Below are positions 1-8,358 of a stretch of 64,000 nucleotides of DNA, piece by piece. Under the pieces are notes generated by a model. It saw only the letters and a list, made by a program, of their open reading frames with translations. It ran no database searches and was not told where the DNA came from. Source of the stretch: Yoonia sp. (GTDB lineage: Bacteria; Pseudomonadota; Alphaproteobacteria; Rhodobacterales; Rhodobacteraceae). Every line of letters begins with the position of its first letter. Within the stretch, counting starts at the first letter, position 1. The stretch spans positions 124,001 to 188,000 of the forward strand of contig NZ_JAGYJK010000011.1 of NCBI RefSeq assembly GCF_018402175.1, read 5' to 3'. The position numbers and the translations under genes are program-made.

Positions 1-1034
1 AGCGATTTATGCTCGTCCGTCGGCGTGATCTCGGGGTGATCATGGCCGTGGACATCGGGGTTTTCCTCATGCCACAGCTGATGCGCGATCTGGTTGGCCT
101 CGGCTTCGACCAGCGCCTTGGGCAGATCGAAACTGACAACACCGTCCAGCGCATCCAGCAAGGCACGTTTGGCCAGCGCACGGGATGCACCGCTATATTC
201 AGCCTCCAGACGATCCGCGATCTGGGTCTTGAGCGTGGCCAGATCCCCAGCCCCGAATTTCGCCGCCAGCTCGTCATTGATTTCCGGCGCTTTGGGCGCG
301 CGGACATCCTTGATGGTACAGGTGAACACGGCTGTCTTGCCGGCCAGATGGGCGGCCTGATATTCTTCGGGGAAGGTGACTTCGACATCCTTGACGTCGC
401 CAGTCTTGACCTTCAGCAACCCATCCTCGAACCCGGGGATGAAAGAATTGGACCCCAGAACCAGCGGGTAATCCTCGGCGGTGCCACCTTCAAAGGCTTC
501 ACCATCAACCTTGCCCACGAAATCCAGAACGACCTGGTCGTCCTTTTTGGCTTGGGTTTTCTTGGTCTCATAGGTCATGGCCTGCGGCGAGGCTGCCAGG
601 TTGTCCAGGGCTTCCTGCACGGCGGCGTCATCGGCCTTCACGACCATGCGCTCCAGCGTGATCTTGGCGAAATCCACGGCCGGAATATCGGGCAGCTTTT
701 CATAGGACACATCGACCAGCACGTCATCGCCGGGCTTCCAGTCGGGGTTGGACATCTTCATCTCGGGCTGGCCCGCAGGGCGGTCACCGCTGCTGTCCAG
801 ATGGTCGCGCACGGCAGAATCGATGCTGTCCTGCATCGCTTCGCCCATCAGGCGTTCGCCATATTGCTTGCGCAGCAATGCCATCGGGACCTTGCCCTTG
901 CGAAAGCCTTTCATCTCGATGGTTGGCTGGGCTTCTTTGAGCTTCTCTTCAACCTTCGCGTCCAGCTCTGCCGCTGTGACGGTGATGGCATAGCCGCGCT
1001 TGAGGCCGTCGTTCAGGGTCTCGGTGACCTGCAT
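1..1034 (-). CDS. tig: trigger factor, C-terminus cut by window edge
   Basis: Ribosome-bound chaperone and peptidyl-prolyl isomerase that meets nascent chains at the exit tunnel. Read on the minus strand the protein starts [17 protein letters not shown]. About 344 residues are visible before the window edge. The N-terminal ribosome-binding domain carries the GFRKGKVP signature (around residue 45) that docks on ribosomal protein L23. A middle FKBP-type PPIase domain follows (about residues 150-245, with [11 protein letters not shown] and [13 protein letters not shown]), then the start of the C-terminal helical arms. An AAAGGA Shine-Dalgarno lies just upstream of the ATG. The tRNA-Leu gene ends 23 bases upstream on the same strand, so the two may share a transcript. 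The C-terminal part is missing only because the window starts here. Confidence 0.95.
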   Translation of the reverse strand, partial: MQVTETLNDGLKRGYAITVTAAELDAKVEEKLKEAQPTIEMKGFRKGKVPMALLRKQYGERLMGEAMQDSIDSAVRDHLDSSGDRPAGQPEMKMSNPDWKPGDDVLVDVSYEKLPDIPAVDFAKITLERMVVKADDAAVQEALDNLAASPQAMTYETKKTQAKKDDQVVLDFVGKVDGEAFEGGTAEDYPLVLGSNSFIPGFEDGLLKVKTGDVKDVEVTFPEEYQAAHLAGKTAVFTCTIKDVRAPKAPEINDELAAKFGAGDLATLKTQIADRLEAEYSGASRALAKRALLDALDGVVSFDLPKALVEAEANQIAHQLWHEENPDVHGHDHPEITPTDEHKS

Positions 1035-1057
1035 GTGTTGTCCTTTTTTTCACTACC

Positions 1058-1142
1058 TGGTGCGGGTGGAGGGACTTGAACCCCCACGCCTTGCGGCGCC
1101 AGAACCTAAATCTGGTGCGTCTACCAATTTCGCCACACCCGC
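1058..1142 (-). tRNA. tRNA-Leu (anticodon UAG)
   Basis: An 85-base class II tRNA on the minus strand. The acceptor arms GCGGGTG and CACCCGC pair perfectly, followed by discriminator A and an encoded CCA. The D-arm reads GTGGCGAAATTGGTAGACGC. The anticodon stem CCAGA/TCTGG encloses the loop TTTAGGT, giving anticodon TAG. The long variable arm (GCGCCGCAAGGCGT) is typical of leucine tRNAs, and the T-arm contains GGTTCAAGTCC. It decodes CUA and related CUN leucine codons. Confidence 0.97.
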
Positions 1143-1339
1143 ATGATCAAAAGGGGCAGGTTTTCACGCCTGCCCCATGTTGGGCGCTGTCTAGCAAAGC
1201 TGGTGGCGGGATGCGAGAGGAAAAATCGCCTGCGCGCCACAGCGTGAAACGGGTGCAGAACGCGGCAGGGCTTTGCAGGTCCGGCGCAATCGGCCCCGGC
1301 CCCGGGGCCAGCGCCTGCGCATCGGCGCGCGCCACCCTT

Positions 1340-1388
1340 CCCCATCTTCCGAGCCGAAATATCCCGGGGGTCCGGGGGCTGGCCCCCG
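1340..1388 (+). repeat. dispersed repeat copy A with adjacent GC hairpin
   Basis: The core at 1340-1365 (CCCCATCTTCCGAGCC then GAAATATCCC) matches a second copy at 37623-37648 at 25 of 26 positions. Seven bases later comes an inverted repeat CGGGGGC-TG-GCCCCCG (1373-1388). In both copies the core is followed on the plus strand by a GC-rich hairpin, although the hairpin sequences differ. The pattern is that of an intergenic mobile or 3'-end element rather than chance. Very similar strings are common between genes of Rhodobacteraceae, as far as I recall; that is memory, not a search result. Confidence 0.65.
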
Positions 1389-1512
1389 CAGCATGGCATC
1401 CCGGCGCGTGGCATCCCGCCGCAGCCGCCGCAATCCGCCCCTGTGGAAAAGGCGGTGATTTGGGCGACCGTCAGCAACTATGTCAAAAGATGGGCTTTAA
1501 AGTTTTCATTAA

Positions 1513-1543
1513 GCATATTATTTGTGCAATCAGCCTAATATGC
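1513..1543. promoter_or_regulatory. inverted repeat in the glnB promoter region, possible operator
   Basis: GCATATTA (1513-1520) and TAATATGC (1536-1543) are perfect inverted repeats with a 15-base spacer, inside the only AT-rich part of the intergenic region. The octamer TGCAATCA also occurs twice in direct orientation (1525-1532 and 1541-1548). glnB promoters of alphaproteobacteria are commonly controlled by NtrC, which binds dyads. The sequence does not match the enterobacterial NtrC consensus well, so the regulator is not identified. No convincing sigma-54 promoter was seen. Confidence 0.35.
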
Positions 1544-1633
1544 AATCACATGCATCTGTTTCCGGCGGCACATCCGCGTCAGGACTTTGCCACGAATTGT
1601 CCCCGTGCAACAGAAATGGTCTGACCGCTGTGA

Positions 1634-1996
<363 letters not shown>

Positions 1997-2065
1997 CACC
2001 GCTTGCCGCCGCCCGTCGGGCGTACGCCAAGCAAAACCCGAGATGCTACAGAAAGGTGCCCAAGA

Positions 2066-3472
2066 ATGGACAAGAAAGCTGTTCTCAAACTGATCAAGGA
2101 TGAAGAGGTCGATTACGTCGATATCCGCTTCACCGACCCGCGCGGCAAGTTGCAGCACGTCACCGTGGTTGCCGATCTTGTCGACGAAGACTTCCTTGAC
2201 GAAGGCTTCATGTTCGACGGCTCGTCCATCGCCGGCTGGAAATCCATCGACCAGTCCGACATGAAACTGATGCCCGACGCCTCCTCCGCCTATGTCGACC
2301 CGTTCTATGCGGAAAAGACCATCTGCATCCATTGCAACGTGGTCGAACCCGACACGATGGAACCCTATGATCGCGACCCGCGCGGCACCGCCGTCAAGGC
2401 CGAGGAATATCTGAAATCTTCCGGTGTGGGCGATACCGCCTATTTCGGGCCAGAGGCCGAATTCTTTGTGTTCGACGACGTACGCTTCAGCGTCACGATG
2501 AACAAAGTGTCCTATCAGGTCGACGCGCTTGACGGCGCATGGAACACCGACACCGAATATGAAATGGGCAACACCGGCCACCGTCCCGGCATCAAGGGCG
2601 GCTATTTCCCGGTCAACCCGATCGACGATGCGCAGGAAATGCGGTCCGAAATGCTGTCCACGATGAAGCGGATGGGCATGAAGGTCGACAAGCACCACCA
2701 CGAAGTGGCGTCTTGCCAGCACGAGCTGGGCCTGATTTTCGGCACGCTGACCAAGCAGGCCGACGAGATCCAGAAATACAAATACGTCATCCACAACGTG
2801 GCGCAGGCTTACGGCAAATCGGCGACCTTCATGCCGAAACCCATTGCCGGCGACAACGGCACCGGCATGCATGTGAACATGTCGATCTGGAAAGATGGCA
2901 AGCCTTTGTTCTCGGGCGACAAATACGCCGATCTGTCACAAGAGGCGCTGTATTTCATCGGCGGTATCCTGAAACACGCCAAGGCGCTGAACGCGATCAC
3001 CAACCCGACCACCAACAGCTACAAGCGTCTGATCCCCGGATTCGAAGCCCCCGTGCTGCGCGCCTATTCCGCACGCAACCGGTCAGGCTGTGTGCGTATT
3101 CCATGGGCCGAATCGCCCAAGGCAAAACGCGTCGAGGCCCGTTTCCCCGATCCGGCCGCCAACCCCTATCTGGCCTTTGCCGCGCTGTTGATGGCTGGCA
3201 TCGACGGGATCAAGAACAAGATTGATCCCGGCCCGTCCTCGGACAAGGATCTCTATGACCTGCCGCCAGAAGAGCTGGCATCGATCCCGACTGTCTGCGG
3301 ATCGCTGCGCGAAGCCCTGCAAGAGCTGGAAGCCGATCACGAATTCCTGCTGGCCGGTGACGTCTTCACCAAATCCCAGCTCGAAGGCTACATGGCGCTG
3401 AAGTGGGAAGAGGTTTACGCCTACGAACACACACCGCATCCGATCGAGTTCAAGATGTATTACAGCTGCTGA
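2066..3472 (+). CDS. glnA: glutamine synthetase, type I
   Basis: Makes glutamine from glutamate, ammonia and ATP; it is the main ammonium-assimilating enzyme and a cytoplasmic dodecamer. The 468 residues match GSI-beta length. Seen are the N-terminal beta-grasp domain with [10 protein letters not shown], the catalytic domain with [10 protein letters not shown] (metal-binding glutamates), [14 protein letters not shown], and [14 protein letters not shown]. The adenylylation loop is DLYDLPPEE with Tyr397, so the enzyme should be controlled by GlnE. An in-frame start exists 63 bases upstream, but [10 protein letters not shown] with the GAAAGGTG Shine-Dalgarno fits the family start. Co-transcribed with glnB and closed by a terminator 21 bases after the stop. 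Confidence 0.97.
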   Translation: MDKKAVLKLIKDEEVDYVDIRFTDPRGKLQHVTVVADLVDEDFLDEGFMFDGSSIAGWKSIDQSDMKLMPDASSAYVDPFYAEKTICIHCNVVEPDTMEPYDRDPRGTAVKAEEYLKSSGVGDTAYFGPEAEFFVFDDVRFSVTMNKVSYQVDALDGAWNTDTEYEMGNTGHRPGIKGGYFPVNPIDDAQEMRSEMLSTMKRMGMKVDKHHHEVASCQHELGLIFGTLTKQADEIQKYKYVIHNVAQAYGKSATFMPKPIAGDNGTGMHVNMSIWKDGKPLFSGDKYADLSQEALYFIGGILKHAKALNAITNPTTNSYKRLIPGFEAPVLRAYSARNRSGCVRIPWAESPKAKRVEARFPDPAANPYLAFAALLMAGIDGIKNKIDPGPSSDKDLYDLPPEELASIPTVCGSLREALQELEADHEFLLAGDVFTKSQLEGYMALKWEEVYAYEHTPHPIEFKMYYSC

Positions 3473-3492
3473 TAGCTGGTTGATCGCAAAGG

Positions 3493-3520
3493 AAAGGGCG
3501 CCCAGCAACGGGCGCCCTTT
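3493..3520 (+). terminator. rho-independent terminator of glnBA
   Basis: A perfect 11-bp stem AAAGGGCGCCC (3493-3503) and GGGCGCCCTTT (3510-3520) with loop AGCAAC, followed by TCTC. A weaker AT-rich hairpin, AGATTTT-TCCAC-AAAATCT (3542-3560) followed by TTTT, lies just beyond and could act as backup or belong to the next unit. Confidence 0.85.
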
Positions 3521-3645
3521 CTCGATTGGGAAGGTAGTAAGAGATTTTTCCACAAAATCTTTTTGTCAGCCAAGACCGCAAGGGCGACTTGCTAAAATCG
3601 AAAGAACAGCCAATTATGGTGGGGTCAGATCAGGGTCCATCTTTC

Positions 3646-3825
3646 ATGCCAAGCAAGAAACCAAAATCAGCGACGGTCAGCCGGTCAGCCATGACAGGCC
3701 GCTTTGTCGTGCGTGAAGATGGCGGCGCTGCAACAACCCATCAGGTCAAGCCGAAATCTGCCGCTGTGATCCGCGAAAGCGTTGCCAGAAACAGGGACGC
3801 CTTGCAGCGTTTGGCCAATAGGTAA
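3646..3825 (+). CDS. putative antitoxin of a Fic/Doc-type toxin pair
   Basis: A 59-residue basic protein starting MPSKKPKSATVSRSAM, with a central GRFVVREDGG and a C-terminal VIRESVARNRDALQRLANR. The small size, the TGRFV motif and the position directly upstream of a Doc-like toxin frame (the stop lies within a few bases of it) identify it as the likely antitoxin that would neutralise the toxin by binding it. The in-frame reading extends upstream to 3589 with another ATG at 3616; 3646 is chosen because similar proteins begin MxxKxxKS. The Shine-Dalgarno is weak for every choice. The surrounding DNA is more AT-rich than its neighbours, consistent with horizontal gain. Confidence 0.55.
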   Translation: MPSKKPKSATVSRSAMTGRFVVREDGGAATTHQVKPKSAAVIRESVARNRDALQRLANR

Positions 3826-3838
3826 GCGCCATTACCGC

Positions 3839-4201
3839 GTGACCTTTGCCGATGCACTGGAGGCGCATGAAACGTCTCTCGATGCCTTCGGGGGCCTGCG
3901 CGGAATCAGCAATATCGACAATATTCTTGGGGCCTTGGGCCGTCCGTATCACGGCTAACACCGCATAATCTGGGCGAAGGGTGCGGCATTGCTGCATGGC
4001 GTCGCCTCCAGTCACGGTTTCAACGACGGCAACAAGCGGACAGCTTGGCTGCTGACCGAGCTCTTATTCAAGCGGTGTGGCTATGTACTGCAACTAGGGG
4101 AAAGCGACCGGTTGGACGACGTTGTCGTCGCCGTGGTCGAGGGGACAATGTCGCAGGATGATCTGGAAACTTGGTTGAAGGGACGCACCGTGAGATGCTG
4201 A
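3839..4201 (+). pseudogene. Doc/Fic-family toxin interrupted by one in-frame stop
   Basis: Reading one frame from GTG 3839 gives VTFADALEAHETSLDAFGGL and then LGALGRPYHG. A TAA stop follows at 3956-3958, and the same frame continues HRIIWAKGAALLHGVASS and HGFNDGNKRTAW to the stop at 4201. HGFNDGNKR is the Fic active-site motif HxFx(D/E)GNxR, and the flanks match the Doc fold (FGGLxGI before, GY after). Family members usually have an aromatic residue after RPYxG, so TAC or TAT changed to TAA is the simplest explanation. Intact Doc proteins phosphorylate EF-Tu or AMPylate targets; this copy should make only a fragment. The exact start is unclear because upstream codons in this frame lack an ATG. 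Confidence 0.7.
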
Positions 4202-4253
4202 TCGTCTGACACACATCACAGACGACCCAAAAGAAAACGCAGTTTCTCCCAAC

Positions 4254-4281
4254 AAAAAAGCGCGGACCTTTCAGCCCGCGC
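4254..4281 (-). terminator. rho-independent terminator of bioY
   Basis: On the minus strand GCGCGGGC-TGAAAG-GTCCGCGC forms an 8-bp stem (one G-U pair) followed by six T residues. It lies about 27 bases after the bioY stop. Confidence 0.8.
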
Positions 4282-4307
4282 CCCTTATCTCTCACCTGCG
4301 CCCGCGT

Positions 4308-4913
4308 TTATTTGCGCGCGTCGCCGATCAGCGTCCACAGGCCCGGCACCAGCAATGCCGCCAGCCCCAGTTTCAGCGCATCACCCAGCAGGAACGGGGT
4401 CAGGCCCCAAGCCAGGATCGGCTGGTCCAGACCGTAAAGCACGGCAAGCCAGGCCAGACCCGGCACATAGATCAGCACATTGCCCAGCAACATCGCCAGC
4501 GCCATCAGCACGACCGACCGGTCCCAGCCCGCGCGCGCCGCATAGCCCAGCGCCAGTGTCGCCAGCACATAGCCGACCAGATAGCCGCCGGTGCTGCCCA
4601 TCATATAGGAGATGCCGGACAATTCGGCGGTCGAGCTTTGGAACACGTCGAACCCCAGCATCCCCACGATCATCCAGCCCAGAATCGTCGCCAGCCCCAA
4701 ACGCGGGCCATAGGCCGCACCGATAGTCAGCACGGCGAATGTGCCCATGCTGATCGCAACGGGGCTGCCGGGGACCGGCACCTTGATCTTGGCCATCACG
4801 GCCAGCAGCACGATGCCGAAAACGACCATCAGCGCCTGCTTGACGCGCAGGGCGGTGCCTTCGCTTGGGCCGAAAACCTCGGTCATGACGGATTTGTTGA
4901 GTGCGAGGGCCAT
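4308..4913 (-). CDS. bioY: biotin transporter BioY (ECF S component)
   Basis: Integral membrane substrate-binding subunit for biotin uptake. The 201 residues form about six hydrophobic segments. Family marks include KIKVPVPGSPVAISMGTF near residue 45-60, GMLGFDVFQSS, MGSTGGYLVGYVLA and the C-terminal LGDALKLGLAALLVP. A GGGGAGA Shine-Dalgarno precedes the ATG. No bioM/bioN energising subunits lie nearby, so it would have to share a distant ECF module or work alone, as some BioY proteins are reported to do. No clear BioR operator (TTATxxATAA type) was found upstream. A strong terminator follows. Confidence 0.93.
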   Translation of the reverse strand: MALALNKSVMTEVFGPSEGTALRVKQALMVVFGIVLLAVMAKIKVPVPGSPVAISMGTFAVLTIGAAYGPRLGLATILGWMIVGMLGFDVFQSSTAELSGISYMMGSTGGYLVGYVLATLALGYAARAGWDRSVVLMALAMLLGNVLIYVPGLAWLAVLYGLDQPILAWGLTPFLLGDALKLGLAALLVPGLWTLIGDARK

Positions 4914-4986
4914 CTGCCGCTCTCCCCTGTTTGTGATTACCTGTGTGATTTATCGCTGATGCCGCGTCGCAGCGCAAGCAAAGCCT

Positions 4987-5009
4987 GTAGGGTGCGCTTC
5001 AGCGCACCC
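4987..5009 (+). repeat. REP-like palindrome, GTAG foot, copy 1
   Basis: GTAG followed by the hairpin GGTGCGC-TTCA-GCGCACC. It overlaps the stop codon of the DUF6314 gene (4999-5001). The TTCA loop and GTAG foot are shared with copies at 32098-32120 (reverse), 54137-54159 (reverse) and 54198-54220, while stem sequences differ but stay complementary. Confidence 0.7.
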
Positions 5010-5421
5010 CCCCGCGATACTCTGTAACGGACGTATAATCCTTGCGCGGCCCCGTCACATCCCAAGTCGCGCGCCAATCCGGCCAGCGGGTGAAATCGTA
5101 AACAACGGTATAATGATCGTCTCCGCAGGGATGATCCGTCCCCGCCACCTGCCCCGCTGGCGCAAAGCTGTGAAAATCGCGCCCGTCGGCGAACCGGACT
5201 GTGACCAGCCCGCCCTCAAAATCCCATAGATAGCGGCGCGTCGCCTGCATCACCGGCGCCGCGCCAATCCGCATCTGCCCGCTTTCGGTATAGATCAGCC
5301 CTGCCTCACCCACAGGCTGCAACTCCGCGACACCGGTGAAATCGCCCTGCATTGCCCCATGCCGGTCGTCGATCCGGCGCAGAACCTGCCAGCGCCCTGC
5401 AAAATCATCCCGTCCCAACAC
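4999..5421 (-). CDS. DUF6314 family protein
   Basis: A 140-residue cytoplasmic protein of unknown function. After the start comes DDFAGRWQVLRRIDDRH, then regular beta-strand-like segments including ATRRYLWDFEGG, VRFADGRDFHSF, and a conserved end DHYTVVYDFTRWPDWRATW followed by VTGPRKDYTSVTEYR. This is the DUF6314 pattern, a lipocalin-like barrel found in many Rhodobacteraceae next to purB-type genes. The start is a GTG at 5421 (VLGRDDF) with GGGA about 9 bases upstream; the TTG right after it is an alternative. The same frame stays open further upstream, but there it runs antisense into purB. Divergent from purB, 93 bases apart. Confidence 0.75.
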   Translation of the reverse strand: MLGRDDFAGRWQVLRRIDDRHGAMQGDFTGVAELQPVGEAGLIYTESGQMRIGAAPVMQATRRYLWDFEGGLVTVRFADGRDFHSFAPAGQVAGTDHPCGDDHYTVVYDFTRWPDWRATWDVTGPRKDYTSVTEYRGGVR

Positions 5422-5514
5422 CGTATCTGTCCCGTTCTTGGCTTGAGGCTTGGCCCCGTCCCTCTTATGACGCAAAGGCAATCCGCTGCCCAGACCAACG
5501 AAAAGGTGCCTGCC

Positions 5515-6822
5515 ATGATCCCACGTTATTCCCGCCCCGACATGACCGCCATCTGGGACCCCGCCACCAAGTTCCGCATCTGGTACGAGATCGAGGCCCA
5601 TGCCTGCGACGCCCAGGCCGCCATCGGCGTGATCCCCGCCGAGAACGCTGCCGCCGTCTGGAAAGCCAAAGACGCCACCTTTGACGTCGCCCGCATTGAT
5701 GAAATCGAGGCCGTGACCAAACATGACGTCATCGCCTTTCTGACCCATCTGGCCGAAATCATCGGGCAGGATACCGCGCGTTTCGTGCATCAGGGGATGA
5801 CATCATCGGATGTGCTGGACACGACATTCAACATCCAGCTGGTCCGCGCCTCTGACCTGCTGCTTTCGGGCATGGACCGCGTGCTGGCCGCACTGAAAAC
5901 CCGCGCGCTGGAACATAAAGACACGGTGCGCATCGGGCGCAGCCACGGCATCCACGCCGAACCCACGACGATGGGCCTGACCTTTGCGCGATTCTATGCC
6001 GAAATGGACCGCAACCGCGCGCGTCTGGTCAATGCGCGCGCCGAAATCGCCACGGGTGCGATTTCAGGCGCCGTCGGCACCTTCGCCAATATCGACCCCA
6101 GCGTCGAGGAACATGTCTGCGCCCAGCTTGGCCTGACGCCAGAGCCGATCAGCACACAGGTCATCCCGCGCGACCGGCATGCGATGTTCTTTGCCACGCT
6201 GGGCGTGATCGCATCAAGCATTGAAAACATCGCGATCGAGATCCGCCATATGCAGCGTACCGAAGTGCTGGAGGCCGAGGAGTTTTTCTCTGCCGGGCAA
6301 AAAGGCAGCTCTGCCATGCCGCATAAACGCAACCCCGTGCTGACCGAAAACCTGACCGGTCTTGCGCGGCTGGTGCGCATGTCGGTGATCCCCGCGATGG
6401 AAAACGTGGCGCTTTGGCATGAACGCGATATCAGCCATTCCTCGGTCGAACGCGCCATCGGGCCGGATACGACCATCACGCTGGATTTCGCGCTGCACCG
6501 TCTGGCGGGGGTGGTCGAAAAACTGGTGATCTATCCCGAAAACATGCTGGCCAATATGAACAAATTCCGCGGGCTGGTGATGTCACAGCGCGTCTTGCTG
6601 GCGCTGACGCAGGCCGGCGTGAACCGCGAAGACGCTTACCGTCTGGTGCAGCGCAACGCGATGCGGGTCTGGGAACAGGGGGCGGATTTCAAAACCGAAC
6701 TGCTGGCTGATGCGGATGTGCTGGCCGCCCTGTCACCTGCCGAGATCGAGGAAAAATTCGACCTTGGCTATCACCTCAAACATGTCGATACGATTTTCGC
6801 GCGCGTGTTCGGCGCGCCGTAA
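5515..6822 (+). CDS. purB: adenylosuccinate lyase
   Basis: Cleaves SAICAR and adenylosuccinate, releasing fumarate, in two steps of purine synthesis. The 435 residues match the short bacterial PurB type. Visible motifs are TKHDVIAFLTHL, HQGMTSSDVLDT (binding and catalytic histidine region), GRSHGIHAEPTT, and the fumarase/aspartase-superfamily signature GSSAMPHKRNP around residue 265, with the flexible catalytic serine loop. The frame is open 52 codons further upstream, but MIPRYSRPDMTAIWDP is the family start and AAAGGTG lies upstream. Ends 26 bases from the convergent luxI gene. Confidence 0.97.
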   Translation: MIPRYSRPDMTAIWDPATKFRIWYEIEAHACDAQAAIGVIPAENAAAVWKAKDATFDVARIDEIEAVTKHDVIAFLTHLAEIIGQDTARFVHQGMTSSDVLDTTFNIQLVRASDLLLSGMDRVLAALKTRALEHKDTVRIGRSHGIHAEPTTMGLTFARFYAEMDRNRARLVNARAEIATGAISGAVGTFANIDPSVEEHVCAQLGLTPEPISTQVIPRDRHAMFFATLGVIASSIENIAIEIRHMQRTEVLEAEEFFSAGQKGSSAMPHKRNPVLTENLTGLARLVRMSVIPAMENVALWHERDISHSSVERAIGPDTTITLDFALHRLAGVVEKLVIYPENMLANMNKFRGLVMSQRVLLALTQAGVNREDAYRLVQRNAMRVWEQGADFKTELLADADVLAALSPAEIEEKFDLGYHLKHVDTIFARVFGAP

Positions 6823-6848
6823 CTGGCCAAACAGCAGCGCCGATGCGG

Positions 6849-7496
6849 TCACAGGGGGGCGTCTGCCTGCGGGCGCCGTGACCGCGTGGCGGGCTGCGGC
6901 GGCGGTGACCTGCGCATGACCGCAGGCATGCGCATCGCGACGTAGCGGCGCGCATCATGCAGGTTGACGTAAGAATCACCGACGATCCGCGCTGCAAACC
7001 CCAGCTGTCGCAGCGTCCGCGCAAACACCGGCGGGCAAAGTGCGATGATTTCCGTGGCCCCCTGCGCGCGGGCCTGCGCAACGATCCCGTCCAGCACCAG
7101 TGACAGACATCGAGCGCGGTCCGCCTGCGTCGTCACATCGTCGGAAATGACGACACGGGTCGCTTCCCAGACCATCGGCGTGACCTCGGCATGGGGGATG
7201 ATATCGGCGGGGATGCCGATCAGCTTGCCGTCCACCGCATCGCGCAACATATAGGTATGCGCGCCCCATTGCGCGGTCGTGGCCATCGCGCGCATGCCGC
7301 CGATGACCTTGCCGTCGCGCAGCACCAGCGAATAATAGGCCTTGGGATTATCGTATTGATCCATCTCGACCTGATCATCATGCGGAATATCCCAGCCCAG
7401 CTGATCGACGAAAAACCGTTTGCGCAGCGCAAGAAATTCGAAAAAGGCCGGGCCATGGCGGTACAGGTCCAAAAGATTGAAAGTAATGTTTTCCAT
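6849..7496 (-). CDS. LuxI-type acyl-homoserine lactone synthase
   Basis: Makes an N-acyl-homoserine lactone signal from S-adenosylmethionine and an acyl-ACP. The family's invariant residues are present: RKRFFVDQLGWDIP (Arg, Phe, Trp), the acidic pair in VEMDQYD, GGMRAM, and the Glu/Arg of VWEATRVVI. The length of 215 is usual. The last 22 or so residues form an odd Pro/Arg-rich tail (RRSPPPQPATRSRRP) beyond the core fold. An AGGGG Shine-Dalgarno precedes the ATG. It lies 118 bases downstream of luxR on the same strand. A dyad 39-56 bases upstream of the start (7535-7552) has the size of a lux box. The acyl chain length cannot be told from sequence. Confidence 0.9.
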   Translation of the reverse strand: MENITFNLLDLYRHGPAFFEFLALRKRFFVDQLGWDIPHDDQVEMDQYDNPKAYYSLVLRDGKVIGGMRAMATTAQWGAHTYMLRDAVDGKLIGIPADIIPHAEVTPMVWEATRVVISDDVTTQADRARCLSLVLDGIVAQARAQGATEIIALCPPVFARTLRQLGFAARIVGDSYVNLHDARRYVAMRMPAVMRRSPPPQPATRSRRPQADAPL

Positions 7497-7534
7497 ATCT
7501 ACCCCTGAGCATTCAATCCACGGCCACGCAGCTG

Positions 7535-7552
7535 CGACAACCGAGAGTGTCG
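7535..7552 (-). promoter_or_regulatory. candidate lux box upstream of luxI
   Basis: CGACA-ACCGAGAG-TGTCG, an 18-bp dyad with perfect 5-bp arms, centred about 47 bases upstream of the luxI start. LuxR-type proteins bind 18-20 bp dyads just upstream of promoters. The next stretch upstream (7555-7614) is strikingly AT-rich and contains the 14-bp palindrome TAATTTATAAATTA (7582-7595). The sequence does not match the Vibrio lux box, so the call rests on size, symmetry and position only. Confidence 0.45.
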
Positions 7553-7614
7553 TAACGATGCCTCAAATTACGCTTTAATTGTAATTTATAAATTAAAAAC
7601 TTTGGGGAAAGCGA

Positions 7615-8223
7615 TTAAATCAGCCCGTATTGGCTGGCCAGGGCAGCGGCCTGCGTGCCGGTCTTTGCGCCCAGCTTGAGCTTGGCATTCTTCAGCCGCT
7701 GTTTCACGGCGCCTTCGCTGACCCTTAACTGAAAGGCAATTTCCTTTAGCCTCCGGCCGTCCTTGATCATACCCAGCGCCTCGATCTCGGCCTTGGTCAG
7801 ATTCGTGGGCGGCGCTGTTTCAGTGTGGCGGCGGGTCAGATAGACCTGCAACAATTTCGCCTCCAGCGTGCTGAACTCCCGGTCAGACCGCGTGAAAGAG
7901 GCCAGTGACCGCTGCTGGTCCTTGCCGCTGTCGAACACCGACACGGTCAGGCCATAGCGCATCCCGAATGACCGCGCCTGCGCCAGAACACGCTTGGGAT
8001 CGTCCAGCGCAATCTCGCTCCAGCGGATGCAGCCGACATTGGCATAGGCCCATCTGACCGTCGGATCATACAGCATAAAGCGTTGTTTTGTATAATGATC
8101 TATCCAGTCAGACGACAAGGCGTTGGTTTCTTCAATCGGAAAGGCAAAACCGATACGCAACGCGATATAATATCCGGCAGGAGCAAGCTGTGCGATCTCG
8201 GCCGGACCGATTAAAACAGACAT
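7615..8223 (-). CDS. LuxR-type quorum-sensing regulator
   Basis: A 202-residue transcription factor. Residues about 5-135 form the autoinducer-binding domain with the conserved ligand residues: Trp and Tyr in SDWIDHY, Asp in LYDPTV, and Trp in CIRWSEI. Residues about 142-202 form the GerE helix-turn-helix (LTKAEIEALGMIKDGRRLKE, then VSEGAVKQRLKNAKLKLGA). It is about 30 residues shorter than TraR or LuxR but both domains look complete. A GGGGAGCGG Shine-Dalgarno directly precedes the ATG. luxI follows on the same strand, and a LuxR-like protein without the DNA-binding domain is divergent from it, 135 bases away. Confidence 0.88.
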   Translation of the reverse strand: MSVLIGPAEIAQLAPAGYYIALRIGFAFPIEETNALSSDWIDHYTKQRFMLYDPTVRWAYANVGCIRWSEIALDDPKRVLAQARSFGMRYGLTVSVFDSGKDQQRSLASFTRSDREFSTLEAKLLQVYLTRRHTETAPPTNLTKAEIEALGMIKDGRRLKEIAFQLRVSEGAVKQRLKNAKLKLGAKTGTQAAALASQYGLI

Positions 8224-8303
8224 CCGCTCCCCTTGACGAGCCCCACATATGAGAAAGCTCTTGTTGCTACGCGCTGCATCACACTAGACTGTCCCATGCG
8301 TTG

Positions 8304-8319
8304 TTTTGCAGTGGCAAAA
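8304..8319. promoter_or_regulatory. inverted repeat between luxR and the ligand-domain gene
   Basis: TTTTGC-AGTG-GCAAAA, a perfect 16-bp dyad in the 135-base divergent intergenic region, 40 bases before the GTG start of the ligand-domain protein. Position and symmetry make it a candidate operator for one or both genes. Its sequence differs from the dyad upstream of luxI. Confidence 0.35.
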
Positions 8320-8358
8320 ATGACAAACCTGACATGGCAACCGTAAAGCGAGTGTTCC

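Noticed and set aside
1121..1477. Cys/Gly-rich minus-strand frames in the tRNA-glnB gap
   Set aside because: They overlap the tRNA gene and the dispersed repeat, and their composition simply reflects GC-rich DNA.
4999..5790. A 263-residue reading of the DUF6314 gene
   Set aside because: The extra N-terminal 120 or so residues are the antisense of purB and show no family match; the DUF6314 domain begins right after the GTG at 5421.
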